The notes under the pieces are model-generated. The model did not search any database. It had not been told where the DNA came from and saw nothing but the letters and a program-made list of their open reading frames with translations. The position numbers and the translations under genes are program-made. DNA of 64,000 nt, from assembly GCF_001746205.1 (NCBI RefSeq), contig NZ_MDCO01000012.1, positions 496,001 through 560,000 of the forward strand, given 5' to 3'. Origin of the DNA: Brachyspira hampsonii. Its GTDB lineage: Bacteria > Spirochaetota > Brachyspiria > Brachyspirales > Brachyspiraceae. Shown here piece after piece: positions 17,933-27,176 of this stretch (positions are counted from its first letter, which is position 1; each line of letters starts with the position of its first letter).

Positions 17933-20344
17933 TTAAACTAGCTCTAATTTTCTGATATTTTTTATATTAATATCATTCTTCAAAAGATAGCTTTTTATAT
18001 CTCGTACTCTTATAGCCTTTTCGCTGCTTTCTAAAAGTGTTATAAGTAAATCATTATCTTTATTTATAATTAAATAATCTCCTTTTCTCTCTTCGCTTGA
18101 TTTCAAATCTTCTTTGTTTGAAAGTATATCAAAAGCCTTTTTATCATCACTTGTTGTAATTTTATAAATAGTGTTCTTTGGAAGAGACTGTATATTTTTA
18201 GCATTTGTAGGAGTAGAAACAGCACTCATTATTTCTATACCTATATGAGAAAGTAAATTATTAATTTTGTTTTTTAATAAATCTATGTCTATAGCATCAG
18301 TTAAACTCACTTCCATATACTCTGCTTCACTCTCACAAGCAAAAGGAGTTGGAGGCGTAAATACCACTTTCTCTAATGGATGAAAACCTTTGCTTAATGA
18401 TATGCTAGCCCCTGCTATTTTTAAAGCACATATTATAACACGTGATAAATCATGCATACCTAGTAATGAAGATATACCTTCTTTTTTGAACTTCATAAAC
18501 ATTTTATAATTTACAGCAAATATATCGCGTTTTTTTAATGTTTTTAATTCTTCAACCATTTGAGTAAAGTTGGTATTTAAAACTTCTTTTTTATATTTAT
18601 GGCAGTATTTTTTATAGTCTATACCGCAGTTCTGACAATTACCTGTAAAGCAGTATTCTGTGAACTTACCGTTTTGAAATCTCTCGTATTCTTTATCAAA
18701 AAACTTCTGACTTACAAGAGTATCAATACATTTCCAAGGCATATTTATTTGTTTGCTTAACAATTCTTTTATAGTATATCCGCTTTCTTCTATTACTTCC
18801 TTCCAAGCATCATAATTAAAATGCTCAACCCAAGCATCGAATCTTACACCTTTTTTGTATGCTTTGTAAATAATATTACCTATTTTTTCATCGCCTCTTG
18901 ATATTATCCCTTCAATCTCTGCCATTCTTGGAGGGTGATATTTTATAGCAACCTTTGTACCTCTAAAATGATCTCTCACCTTTCCTATATAGTAAATAGC
19001 TTCTTCATCTGTAAGCTGATTATTATTTTCTAAAGGCGTATGAGGCTTTGGTATAAATACATTAATTGCGGCATTGATTTTTACTTTGTTTTTTGACACT
19101 TTAATCATCTTTTCAAGTGCTTCTATTATCTCATCAGCTTCTTTTTCTGGATTATCAGTAAAGCCTATCATAAAATATATCTTTACTATTTTCCAGCCCA
19201 TTTTCTGAACATCGGCAAGTATATTGTATATGGCCTCTTCGTCCATTTCTTTATTAATCTTTTCTCTTAATTCATGGCTTCCTACTTCTAATGCGAATGT
19301 AAGTCCAGTCTTTCTAAACTGTGCTATTCTATTTGCAGTATCTTTATCAAATGAATCTATTCTAAGTGAAGGAAGCGACAAAGAAAATCCCTTATTCTCT
19401 CCAAGTGTCTGCAAATACTCTATCAAATCAGCAATATGAGGATAATCATCAGCAGAAAGCGAAAATAAATTTAAAGTATTAGCACCAGTAGCCTCTAATG
19501 ACTCCATAGATATATCAACAATTTTTTCTATAGTACGGTTTCTTACAGGGCGGTAAGTAATACCAGCTAAACAAAATCTGCAGCTATGAGTACAGCCTCT
19601 AGCTATTTCAACTGATATTCTGTTCTGTATGCCCTCTACAAGTGGAACTAAAGGTTTCTTCACATAAGGCATTTCATTAATATTTTCAACAAATATTCTT
19701 TTAACATTCTCTCTTGGGTATTTAGGTACATAGGCATACTCAAGTTTTGAAAGCTCTTTTAATATATCATCTCTTTTGGCACCGTTTTTTTTGAGATTAT
19801 AAATTATATCAACAAAGTTTTTCATCTCGATATCAAACTCGCCGAATAAAAACACATCTATAAAATCAGCCAATGGGAATGGATTAAATACACTAGGTCC
19901 TCCTGCCGCTATTATAGGTGCATCTTCTCCCCGCTCATCTCTATGTATAGGTATTTGGCTTAATTCTAGCACCTGAAGTATATTTGTATATATAAGCTCA
20001 TACTGTAAAGTAAATCCCAAAATATCAGCATCTTTTACCCTGCTGAAAGTCTCCAAAGTATAAAGCGGTATATTTTTCTCTCTCAAAAGTTTTTCAAAGT
20101 CTTCAGCAACAGCATATACCCTCTCACATGATGCATACTCAATAGAGTTAATAACCTCATAAAGTATAGAAAGACCCAAATTGCTAATGGCTATTTCGTA
20201 CATATCTGCAAAGCACATAACAAATTTAAAAGGCATATTTGGTTTTATTATGGCATTTATCTCGCCGCCTAAATATCTGGTTGGTTTTATTATATCCTCA
20301 CTTTTTACAAGTTCTAATATTTCATTTTTCAAATTTTCACTCAT
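17933..20344 (-). CDS. Radical SAM protein with B12-binding-like N-domain and C-terminal DUF2344
   Basis: 803 residues from the chosen start. The N-terminal half is a TIGR03960-type radical SAM protein: a cobalamin-binding-like region, then the cluster motif CTHSCRFC (CxxxCxxC), then a TIM-barrel. A cysteine-rich linker (CFTGNCQNCGIDYKKYC) leads to the C-terminal DUF2344/TIGR03936 domain (AGASISLSKGFHPLEKV, FTPPTPFACESEAEYMEV). Such fusions are widespread in anaerobes; the reaction is not known, though RNA modification has been suggested. The ATG at 20344 (MSENLKN) is preferred because upstream codons encode a low-complexity extension starting at TTG and AGGA lies 13 bases before this ATG. 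It follows the ATPase-nuclease pair. Confidence 0.85.
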   Translation of the reverse strand: MSENLKNEILELVKSEDIIKPTRYLGGEINAIIKPNMPFKFVMCFADMYEIAISNLGLSILYEVINSIEYASCERVYAVAEDFEKLLREKNIPLYTLETFSRVKDADILGFTLQYELIYTNILQVLELSQIPIHRDERGEDAPIIAAGGPSVFNPFPLADFIDVFLFGEFDIEMKNFVDIIYNLKKNGAKRDDILKELSKLEYAYVPKYPRENVKRIFVENINEMPYVKKPLVPLVEGIQNRISVEIARGCTHSCRFCLAGITYRPVRNRTIEKIVDISMESLEATGANTLNLFSLSADDYPHIADLIEYLQTLGENKGFSLSLPSLRIDSFDKDTANRIAQFRKTGLTFALEVGSHELREKINKEMDEEAIYNILADVQKMGWKIVKIYFMIGFTDNPEKEADEIIEALEKMIKVSKNKVKINAAINVFIPKPHTPLENNNQLTDEEAIYYIGKVRDHFRGTKVAIKYHPPRMAEIEGIISRGDEKIGNIIYKAYKKGVRFDAWVEHFNYDAWKEVIEESGYTIKELLSKQINMPWKCIDTLVSQKFFDKEYERFQNGKFTEYCFTGNCQNCGIDYKKYCHKYKKEVLNTNFTQMVEELKTLKKRDIFAVNYKMFMKFKKEGISSLLGMHDLSRVIICALKIAGASISLSKGFHPLEKVVFTPPTPFACESEAEYMEVSLTDAIDIDLLKNKINNLLSHIGIEIMSAVSTPTNAKNIQSLPKNTIYKITTSDDKKAFDILSNKEDLKSSEERKGDYLIINKDNDLLITLLESSEKAIRVRDIKSYLLKNDINIKNIRKLELV

Positions 20345-20418
20345 TTTATTATAATTATCCTGATTATTTTTTTGAATTAGTATTATATAGTAAAGTTTAT
20401 TATTATACAAATTATTAT

Positions 20419-21030
20419 TTATAGTTCTTCCTGTTCAAACTCTTTAACAATATAATTATTGAAATCATCTTTAGTGCAGAAATATGCTTCATTAAAAATT
20501 TTTTCTTCTAATGAAGATATATTATGAAGTTCTTTATTTTTATAATCTTTAATTTCATTTATACATTTAGTATCTATAGAAAAATCAAGCATAATATCTG
20601 TAATATCTTCTAATTCAGAACTTTCTTTAGGTATATCTGTAGGATTATAAACAACTATATATGATAGATCTTTTTTATCATCAAAAAAATTTAAATCTTT
20701 AAGTATCTTAAATACAGATTCACCTTTTTTCAATATATTTTTACCTTTAACAGCACCGCTTTTAAACTCTATTAAATATATTTTTTTATTTTCAAATTTA
20801 TATACGGCATCTACAGATTTTACTTGCTGGCTATATTTATTATATGAACAATATGCATCTCTTAAGTTTTCGCATTTTATTACCAGAGAATTTGATTCTG
20901 TCATATACTGATTATTTGCTTCTGAGTAAGAAGATTCTTTTAATGTTTTTATTAAATTATATTCACTTTCTTTTGTAAAGAAAATAGGTAAGAGATAATC
21001 ATGAATTTCTTTTAAAACTTTGTCTTTCAT
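20419..21030 (-). CDS. Putative PD-(D/E)XK-type nuclease partner of the adjacent ATPase
   Basis: 203 residues, no named family recognised. The region VDAVYKFENKKIYLIEFKSG has the spacing of a PD-(D/E)XK active site: Asp74, 13 residues, then Glu88-x-Lys90 on a hydrophobic strand, followed by Gly. The N-terminal half is helical (EIHDYLLPIFFTKESEYNL). The start ATG overlaps the stop of the ATPase gene by 4 bases (ATGA), so translation is coupled and the products probably act together. A nuclease activated by an SMC/RecF-like ATPase is a common anti-phage layout (compare Septu, PARIS and OLD-type systems). That role is inference. Confidence 0.6.
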   Translation of the reverse strand: MKDKVLKEIHDYLLPIFFTKESEYNLIKTLKESSYSEANNQYMTESNSLVIKCENLRDAYCSYNKYSQQVKSVDAVYKFENKKIYLIEFKSGAVKGKNILKKGESVFKILKDLNFFDDKKDLSYIVVYNPTDIPKESSELEDITDIMLDFSIDTKCINEIKDYKNKELHNISSLEEKIFNEAYFCTKDDFNNYIVKEFEQEEL

Positions 21031-22322
21031 TCTTCACTTTCTGAATTATCAAATTCTTCTATTCTCATATTTCTTAATTTTTTTAAAGGCTCTGCCATTT
21101 TTTTAAATATTAAGTTTATATTATCATTAACATTATTTATAGTTACATTATTATTATCATCAGCTTCAGCAAAATAAAAATTTACTCTGTTATGTATTTT
21201 GTGCAGTTTTGAATATCCATTAACAGCTTCCAAAAAATAAGGGCTATGAGTTGTTATTGTAATTGTTAAATTTAAATATTTTTGTAACAATACTATAGTT
21301 TCTGCATATAATAATTGCCACTCAGGATGCAGATGTATTTCTGGCTCATCTAATACTAATAAATCTTTATCTTTTAAAGAACCACTTTCTAATAACATTC
21401 TAATTATAATAAAAGATTTTATTCCAGCAGATAGGTTTTCAAATCTTAATTTATCTAAATAATAAAATCCGCTTATGGAATTGATTTTTCCATTTACTGC
21501 ATCATCAAATAATTTCTTTATTTTATCTAAAATTTCTTTATTTTGTACAGAATCTATAATATTTTCAAGCATATTATTAGTATAATCTTTTTTGAGCGTA
21601 TTAATAAGTTTTTTTTCTATAAGAGTATATCCATTAGAATTATTATTAATTTTATCAATAATAAATGGATTATCTATATAATGAATATTGTTACCTATAA
21701 TTATTTCTTCATTAAAATTTTCACATTGATTTTGATTAAATATTATTTTATTTGTTTTTCCCTTAATAATTAAATCTAAAGAAGCAATATTGATTTCATC
21801 AGTATTATTTATCTGTTCATTAAAAATAGATCTGAAATATCTTGAAATTAATTCTTTTTTTATACTATCAATTGGAGTTGTAATAATTTTTTTTATTTCA
21901 TCGGAAATTATTTCTATATAAGAATCAGATTTATATGTAGGATTATCATCTATTATTATAATTTCTTTATTATCAATAATTTTTTTTACAAAATTATTAA
22001 TTAATAAATCAATATCATTATAATCATTTGAATAACTTTTATCAACTAAATTATATACATCAAATATAAAATCATTATCTATTTCATTATGAAATAAAAA
22101 ATTGCTTATATATATACCTCTTTTTTTAAATACATTAATAATTTTTGAGGCTATTTCTTTTCTAATTCTATAATCTATATTTAATGTAGATTCAAAAATA
22201 GCAAATAAAGCCTTACCTACAGTGCTTTTTCCTGTATTATTGTTTCCGCATATAACTGTAATTCCATCTATTTCAATGTCGGCTTCTTTTATTTTTGCTA
22301 AATTCTTTATTGAAAGTTTCAT
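21027..22322 (-). CDS. AAA-family (RecF/SMC-like, AAA_15) ATPase
   Basis: 431 residues. Walker A is CGNNNTGKSTVGKAL, near residue 30. The signature-like LDKLRFENLSAGIKSFIII precedes Walker B LLVLDEPEIHLHPEW, and the switch histidine is in TITTHSPYFLEAV. This is the ABC-type head of stand-alone ATPases in many defence and repair systems, with a ~230-residue AT-rich insertion in place of a long coiled coil. No TOPRIM domain follows, unlike OLD proteins; the effector is instead the coupled downstream gene with nuclease-like residues. No strong ribosome-binding site precedes the ATG. It lies between rseP and the radical SAM gene, both core genes, as if inserted. Confidence 0.8.
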   Translation of the reverse strand: MKLSIKNLAKIKEADIEIDGITVICGNNNTGKSTVGKALFAIFESTLNIDYRIRKEIASKIINVFKKRGIYISNFLFHNEIDNDFIFDVYNLVDKSYSNDYNDIDLLINNFVKKIIDNKEIIIIDDNPTYKSDSYIEIISDEIKKIITTPIDSIKKELISRYFRSIFNEQINNTDEINIASLDLIIKGKTNKIIFNQNQCENFNEEIIIGNNIHYIDNPFIIDKINNNSNGYTLIEKKLINTLKKDYTNNMLENIIDSVQNKEILDKIKKLFDDAVNGKINSISGFYYLDKLRFENLSAGIKSFIIIRMLLESGSLKDKDLLVLDEPEIHLHPEWQLLYAETIVLLQKYLNLTITITTHSPYFLEAVNGYSKLHKIHNRVNFYFAEADDNNNVTINNVNDNINLIFKKMAEPLKKLRNMRIEEFDNSESEE

Positions 22323-22410
22323 ATTTTTATAGTATTCTCTAAAAATTGATATATTTTAATTCGGTTATTTTTCTTAATACTTTATTTTAAATTAATTAAA
22401 TATTTAATAC

Positions 22411-22485
22411 AATTAAGAGGTCTGCTAACAAACAAACCTCTTAATTATTTACTTTCTAAAAATATTTTCATAATGAAAATATTTT
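22411..22485. repeat. Two inverted repeats downstream of rseP
   Basis: 22411-22446 is an 11-bp perfect inverted repeat (AATTAAGAGGT / ACCTCTTAATT) with a 14-nt loop. 22459-22485 is a 13-bp perfect inverted repeat (AAAATATTTTCAT / ATGAAAATATTTT) around one base. The first may end the minus-strand rseP transcript, but lacks a good T tract. The second lies closer to rseP and is all A/T but for one pair. Confidence 0.6.
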
Positions 22486-22493
22486 ATAAATCA

Positions 22494-23858
22494 TCATCTA
22501 AACAACTGCGTTATGTCATTAATAGTTATAAATATCGCAAGTGTGATCAAAAATGCTGCTCCTATTGCTTGTATTTTGGTTAAAACTTTTCTGTCTATAG
22601 GGCGTCTCATTATAAGCTCTATAAATGAAAATACTATCATACCTCCGTCTACTACCGGAAGAGGAAGAAGATTCATTAAGAAAAGTATTAAACTTATAGT
22701 AGCAGTAAATGAAAGTATAGTTCTAAGCCTGTATTCTATATCAACAGAAATAACCTGTGATGAAATCTGTATAATTCTTACAGGTCCGCCCAAATTTTCA
22801 CGAACTGATAATTTTCCTGTAAATAATAATTTTAAACCATTAAGATATGATATTATATAATTACCTGTTTCTTTAAAAGCTTCAGGTATTGATTTAGGAA
22901 AAGGTATTCCATCAACTTTTTCAACTCTCATAGGAGTGCTTTCAAATTCTACTCCCAAACTTCCATAAGTTCCTATAGTTTTTGAAGCTACAGGTCTTGG
23001 TATAGCCTCTCTTGTAATCTCCTCGCCATTTCTTATTACAGTGATATTAATTTTCTGAGAGGCATTATCCATTACTATAGGTCTGAAATCAGCTATATTT
23101 CTTGCATTCATTCCATTAATAGATATTATTTTATCTCCAGCCATAAGCCCAGCCTCAGAAGCAGCAGAATCTGAAATCACATTTTTTATAACAAGATCAT
23201 CTCCGAAATATAATCCTAAAGCCCTTTCTCCGCTCAAAGCCTTAAGCATTTCAACAGAAGGTATAGTTATATTAATGGCCTCACCGTTTCTGCTGATGCT
23301 GAAAACTATATCTTCAGCTGCCTTCTGTATTGCCTCATCATTTATAGTTTTTAGTATATCATTGTCAGATTCTACTTTTACGCCGTTTATAGCTGTAATA
23401 GTATCTCCGCTTTGCATACCATATTCATAAGCTAATGTTATGCCTGATTTAGAATGCATATATCTTCCGTCTTTAAATACTGATACTGTAGGCGAATACA
23501 AATCTATCTTTGAAGGAAGAGACACCAATATCGTAAGAAGCAAAAATGCAAATAAATAGTTAAAGAAAGGACCTGCAAAATAAACTATTATTCTTTTTAA
23601 AGGCGACATATTAAGAAAATCTCCTTCTTCTACTTTGCCGTCTTCTGCAATTTCACCTTTGAACTTACAGTATCCTCCGAAAGGAATAATTGAAAATCTA
23701 AAGTCTATTCCTTTAATTTCTTTTTTGAAAAGTATAGGACCGAAACCTATAGAGAAAGCCTCAGCCTTTATTCCAACTGCTAAGCCTGCAAGTAAATGTC
23801 CCATTTCATGAACAAATACTAATATGCTTAGTAATATAATAGCACCTATCCAACTCAA
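22494..23858 (-). CDS. rseP: RIP metalloprotease RseP (site-2 protease)
   Basis: 454 residues. The zinc motif HEMGH is at residues 17-21 in the first membrane helix. Two PDZ-like regions follow (AYEYGMQSGDTITAINGVKV and SEAGLMAGDKIISINGM), and the C-terminal membrane part has NLLPLPVVDGG, the second catalytic motif. RseP cleaves transmembrane segments of anti-sigma factors and remnant signal peptides in the cytoplasmic membrane. The start codon is TTG with GGGAGG 6 bases upstream, which decides the start and places HExxH normally. In many genomes it follows dxr or cdsA; neither is seen here. Confidence 0.95.
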   Translation of the reverse strand: MSWIGAIILLSILVFVHEMGHLLAGLAVGIKAEAFSIGFGPILFKKEIKGIDFRFSIIPFGGYCKFKGEIAEDGKVEEGDFLNMSPLKRIIVYFAGPFFNYLFAFLLLTILVSLPSKIDLYSPTVSVFKDGRYMHSKSGITLAYEYGMQSGDTITAINGVKVESDNDILKTINDEAIQKAAEDIVFSISRNGEAINITIPSVEMLKALSGERALGLYFGDDLVIKNVISDSAASEAGLMAGDKIISINGMNARNIADFRPIVMDNASQKINITVIRNGEEITREAIPRPVASKTIGTYGSLGVEFESTPMRVEKVDGIPFPKSIPEAFKETGNYIISYLNGLKLLFTGKLSVRENLGGPVRIIQISSQVISVDIEYRLRTILSFTATISLILFLMNLLPLPVVDGGMIVFSFIELIMRRPIDRKVLTKIQAIGAAFLITLAIFITINDITQLFR

Positions 23859-24024
23859 ATTGAACCTCCCAAAAATTATTTTTATTAAGAATAATTACTA
23901 ATAAGTATATATTTAATGTAAATTTATTTCAATATGTTTTCGCAAAATTATTAACATAATATATTATAATTTAATAATTTACAATAGTTTTACATTATGT
24001 ATTCTTTAAATATAACAAAAACTA

Positions 24025-24053
24025 TTGACAAAAGATATTAAATTTGTTAAATT
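24025..24053 (+). promoter_or_regulatory. Promoter for the 24064 lipoprotein gene
   Basis: TTGACA (24025-24030), a 17-base spacer, then TAAATT (24048-24053). A start of transcription near 24060 would leave only a few bases before the ATG at 24064, so the message may be nearly leaderless. No ribosome-binding site is visible before that ATG. Confidence 0.5.
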
Positions 24054-24063
24054 TTATTATAGT

Positions 24064-24696
24064 ATGAAGAAATTATTAATTATACTATTATCAGTATGCC
24101 TTTTTATATACGGCTGCAATTATAAAGCATTAAATCCTGTAAGTACAGATACTTCAAATGAAAATACTGAAAATTCAGGCAGTGAAAATAATGAGAATAC
24201 AAGTAATTCAGATGAGGATTCTGGCAGCGGAGGAAATAATAATAATACTCAAATAGTTACAAAAACTATGTATTTTAAATTAAAAGTAGAAGGTTCTTCT
24301 AGTTCAAAATATTTCGTAAAAAATGACAGTATGTATGCAAGCGTAATTGAAATAAATCTCAATAATAAAGATTGTACTTATAATGCTGATTATAACGGCG
24401 GATATTATATGTGCAATATGAATGATTGGGGAAGAACTATGACTACTGGAAAATACATAAAACTTGACAATATGTATTTTGAATATACTGAAGGAAGTGA
24501 AAAGTTTAAGCTTAATTTTTATTTATGGATAGGAGTTCAATCTTCCAATTTGGTATTAAGAAAAGATATAACAATAGAAATACCTTTAAATGGTTTTGAT
24601 GAAGAAAAATATAATAATACAGCTTTGATTACATTAAAATTATTTCCAGACAGCGATACATACAGTTCTGCTCTTGACGGATTTGAAACTAAATAA
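24064..24696 (+). CDS. Lipoprotein of unknown function
   Basis: 210 residues from the ATG at 24064. A lipoprotein signal (MKKLLIILLSVCLFIYGC) gives Cys18. A low-complexity Asn/Glu/Ser/Gly linker of about 45 residues then separates the anchor from a beta-rich domain beginning TKTMYFKLKVEGSSSSKYF and ending near DTYSSALDGFETK. The acidic, asparagine-rich linker is typical of surface lipoproteins on long tethers. No family recognised. An in-frame ATG 39 bases earlier lies inside the apparent promoter and would bury the signal peptide, so it is rejected. Confidence 0.75.
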   Translation: MKKLLIILLSVCLFIYGCNYKALNPVSTDTSNENTENSGSENNENTSNSDEDSGSGGNNNNTQIVTKTMYFKLKVEGSSSSKYFVKNDSMYASVIEINLNNKDCTYNADYNGGYYMCNMNDWGRTMTTGKYIKLDNMYFEYTEGSEKFKLNFYLWIGVQSSNLVLRKDITIEIPLNGFDEEKYNNTALITLKLFPDSDTYSSALDGFETK

Positions 24697-24821
24697 TTTA
24701 TTTATCTATTCTTATGCATTATCCGATTATAATTATTTACAAACATTTTATTTGATTATATAAAAAATTACTGTATAATAAATAATTATTGTTTGTACTT
24801 AAAAAGAAGATGCTTGATTAA

Positions 24822-26147
24822 ATGACATGTAAATCATATATTGTAACTCAAAATAGAGAATACTTTTTATCTCATCATATAGAATATATTTCTTTAAAAA
24901 ATACATCTGTAAAAAAGATCGAAAAATCTCTAAAAAAAGATGAAAGTTTTATAAATATATTTTTATATGATAATGAAAAAAATAAATTATACGGCTATTA
25001 TGAAATTGATTTAAATAATAAAAATAATGAAATGTCAAACAAAGACTATACAAATATTTATATAACTGACAATTATAAAAGAAGAAGAGGAATATATTAT
25101 AAATTAGAATATAAGTATTCAGATTTTGCAATATATGAAATAGATTCTAAGACATTTTCCAAATTAAGAGATAGATTAATACTTTTAAATGATAATATAT
25201 CACAAACCTTTTTTTCATGTTCTATAAATGATAATATTTTCAAATATCAATCTATAGAAACATATCCGTCGCTTTATGTGGCAGAATACGAAAAGCATTT
25301 TGATAATAAGGCTTATGAAAGTATATATAATGAATATGTTCGTTTATTAAAGTATGCAAATAGTGAAAATAAAAGTATAGACAGATATATGGAACTTGGA
25401 AGTTATTTGATGAATATGCTAATTCCAGAAAAAGACTTCAGAGAACATTTGCTTGATGGATTTAGGATAGTTTATCTTCATCTTGACGATAAAACATACA
25501 CTATTCCTTGGGAGATACTATCTTTTGACGGTAAATTTTTATCCGAAAATATAATCTTTTCATATAATAATGCATCTAATGTTTTGCATAATAAGAAAAT
25601 TGACAATAAAAAATTAAAGATGGCTATTATTTCAATACCAAATGAAGATATTTTATACGATAAACGAGAGATAGATTCTATTTTGTCATTGCAAAATAAT
25701 ATAAAGAATATAGAAATAGATTTATATAAAAAAGAGCATAATTATTTTGAGTTTGTTAAAATATTGGAAAGTTATGATATAGTTCATATTATCACACATG
25801 GATATAAGGACGGAATAAAATTGAGTGAGGATTATATACTAAATTCAGTAGCGGCATTACATAATCCTCCTTCGCTTATTTTTATTAATGCATGCAACAT
25901 GGAAGAAGCTGATAATAAATTGACAAAATCATTGCTTTCCTCTGGTGTAAGCACTGTCATTTCAGGTATTGGTTCTTTAGCTGATGGTATGTATTTAGAT
26001 TTTATTTATAGTTTTTATAGCAATTTACTTCATAGACATGCCAGAATAAATACAGCACAGGCATATTATTTTGCTTATGTAGAAGTTAAAGAATTCTATA
26101 AAGGTTTTATACGATATAGATTTAACGGAGTTCCTGTATATGTTTAA
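24822..26147 (+). CDS. CHAT-domain (caspase-like) protease
   Basis: 441 residues. The C-terminal ~180 residues have CHAT-family features: a strand IPWEILSFDG, then DIVHIITHGYKDG with the presumed catalytic His326, then PPSLIFINACNMEEAD with the presumed nucleophile Cys358, and SSGVSTVISGIGSLADGM. The N-terminal ~200 residues are of unknown fold and may be a sensor or scaffold. There is no signal peptide, so it is cytoplasmic. CHAT peptidases are proteolytic effectors in several bacterial immune systems (for example with type III-E CRISPR). Here the gene overlaps a lipoprotein amidase gene by 8 bases, so the two are translationally coupled. The function of the pair is unknown. Confidence 0.75.
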   Translation: MTCKSYIVTQNREYFLSHHIEYISLKNTSVKKIEKSLKKDESFINIFLYDNEKNKLYGYYEIDLNNKNNEMSNKDYTNIYITDNYKRRRGIYYKLEYKYSDFAIYEIDSKTFSKLRDRLILLNDNISQTFFSCSINDNIFKYQSIETYPSLYVAEYEKHFDNKAYESIYNEYVRLLKYANSENKSIDRYMELGSYLMNMLIPEKDFREHLLDGFRIVYLHLDDKTYTIPWEILSFDGKFLSENIIFSYNNASNVLHNKKIDNKKLKMAIISIPNEDILYDKREIDSILSLQNNIKNIEIDLYKKEHNYFEFVKILESYDIVHIITHGYKDGIKLSEDYILNSVAALHNPPSLIFINACNMEEADNKLTKSLLSSGVSTVISGIGSLADGMYLDFIYSFYSNLLHRHARINTAQAYYFAYVEVKEFYKGFIRYRFNGVPVYV

Positions 26148-27168
26148 ATATATTAGATTTATTTATTTATTAGTAATAATAATAGTATTTACATCTTGTA
26201 ATGATGAGAATATAACGCCCATAAGAACTAGGAAAATAGCTCCTAAGGTGTCAAGTGCTTTTAAATCTCCTGCATATAATTTAAGAATAAAATATATTAT
26301 ACTTCATTATACTGCTTTAAATGATGATTTATCTTTTAAAGTATTAACTGATCCCGGTGTATCGGCACATTATCTTATAACTACAAAAAAAGATGAACCT
26401 ATATATAAACTTGTTGATGATAATGACAGAGCTTGGCATGCTGGTGTTACTATGTTTGATAACAGACTTACTATGAATGACACTTCTATTGGTATAGAAA
26501 TAGTAAATTTAGGATTTTTAAGAAAGGTTACAAATACTTATGAAGATTTAAGAAGAATGACAAAAAAACAAAGGGACGATTTATTTTTTATTCCTTATGA
26601 TGAGTACATAGAATTTGAGGAGAGCCAGATAGAAAAGGTAGCGTATTTACTTAAAGAGTTAATAGAGAAATATGGAATAAAGCCTTATAATATATTAGGA
26701 CATTCGGATATAGCTCCATACAGAAAAAAAGACCCAGGACCTAAATTCCCATGGAAAAGACTTCATGATGAATATAATTTAGGTATGTGGTATGATGAGT
26801 ATGATTACAGCAACTTTTTAAATGATAATGAATATAGAAAAGCAAAAGTAATGGATATAAAAGAAGAGTTTATAAAATACGGATATACAAGTATGCCTAC
26901 AAATAATGTTTGGGATTTTGATTCCAGAAAGGTGCTTTATGCTTTTCAATGTCATTTCAGACCGGAAAAAATAGATGGTAATATTGATAATGAAACTTAT
27001 GCTGTTATTAGAGCTTTAAATCTTAAAGTTAAAAAGATTAATGAAATGGAAGAGCGTTCTAAAGCTAATAATTTCCTTACTAATACATTCTTTACTAATA
27101 TATTTATAAGTAATAACATAATAAGTACAAATTGGATTTATAATACAAATACTTCATTGAGAAAATAG
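26140..27168 (+). CDS. N-acetylmuramoyl-L-alanine amidase lipoprotein (Amidase_2 with PG-binding-like tail)
   Basis: 342 residues. A lipoprotein signal (FIYLLVIIIVFTSC) is followed by the Amidase_2/AmpD fold: ILHYTALNDDLSF (first zinc His), AHYLIT, RAWHAGVTMFDNR (second His region), SIGIEIVN, and GHSDIAPYRKKDPGPKFPW with the third zinc ligand and the conserved Lys. A C-terminal region (DIKEEFIKYGY, VLYAFQCHFRPEKIDGNID, then ETYAVIRAL) looks like a peptidoglycan-binding domain. It would cleave the MurNAc-L-Ala bond, either scavenging peptides or remodelling the wall, from a membrane anchor in the periplasm. It overlaps the CHAT gene and is followed after 8 bases by rsmI. Confidence 0.9.
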   Translation: MFKYIRFIYLLVIIIVFTSCNDENITPIRTRKIAPKVSSAFKSPAYNLRIKYIILHYTALNDDLSFKVLTDPGVSAHYLITTKKDEPIYKLVDDNDRAWHAGVTMFDNRLTMNDTSIGIEIVNLGFLRKVTNTYEDLRRMTKKQRDDLFFIPYDEYIEFEESQIEKVAYLLKELIEKYGIKPYNILGHSDIAPYRKKDPGPKFPWKRLHDEYNLGMWYDEYDYSNFLNDNEYRKAKVMDIKEEFIKYGYTSMPTNNVWDFDSRKVLYAFQCHFRPEKIDGNIDNETYAVIRALNLKVKKINEMEERSKANNFLTNTFFTNIFISNNIISTNWIYNTNTSLRK

Positions 27169-27176
27169 GATTATAT

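Noticed and set aside
22513-22860. Plus-strand ORF opposite rseP
   Set aside because: Antisense of the conserved PDZ and membrane region; no support.
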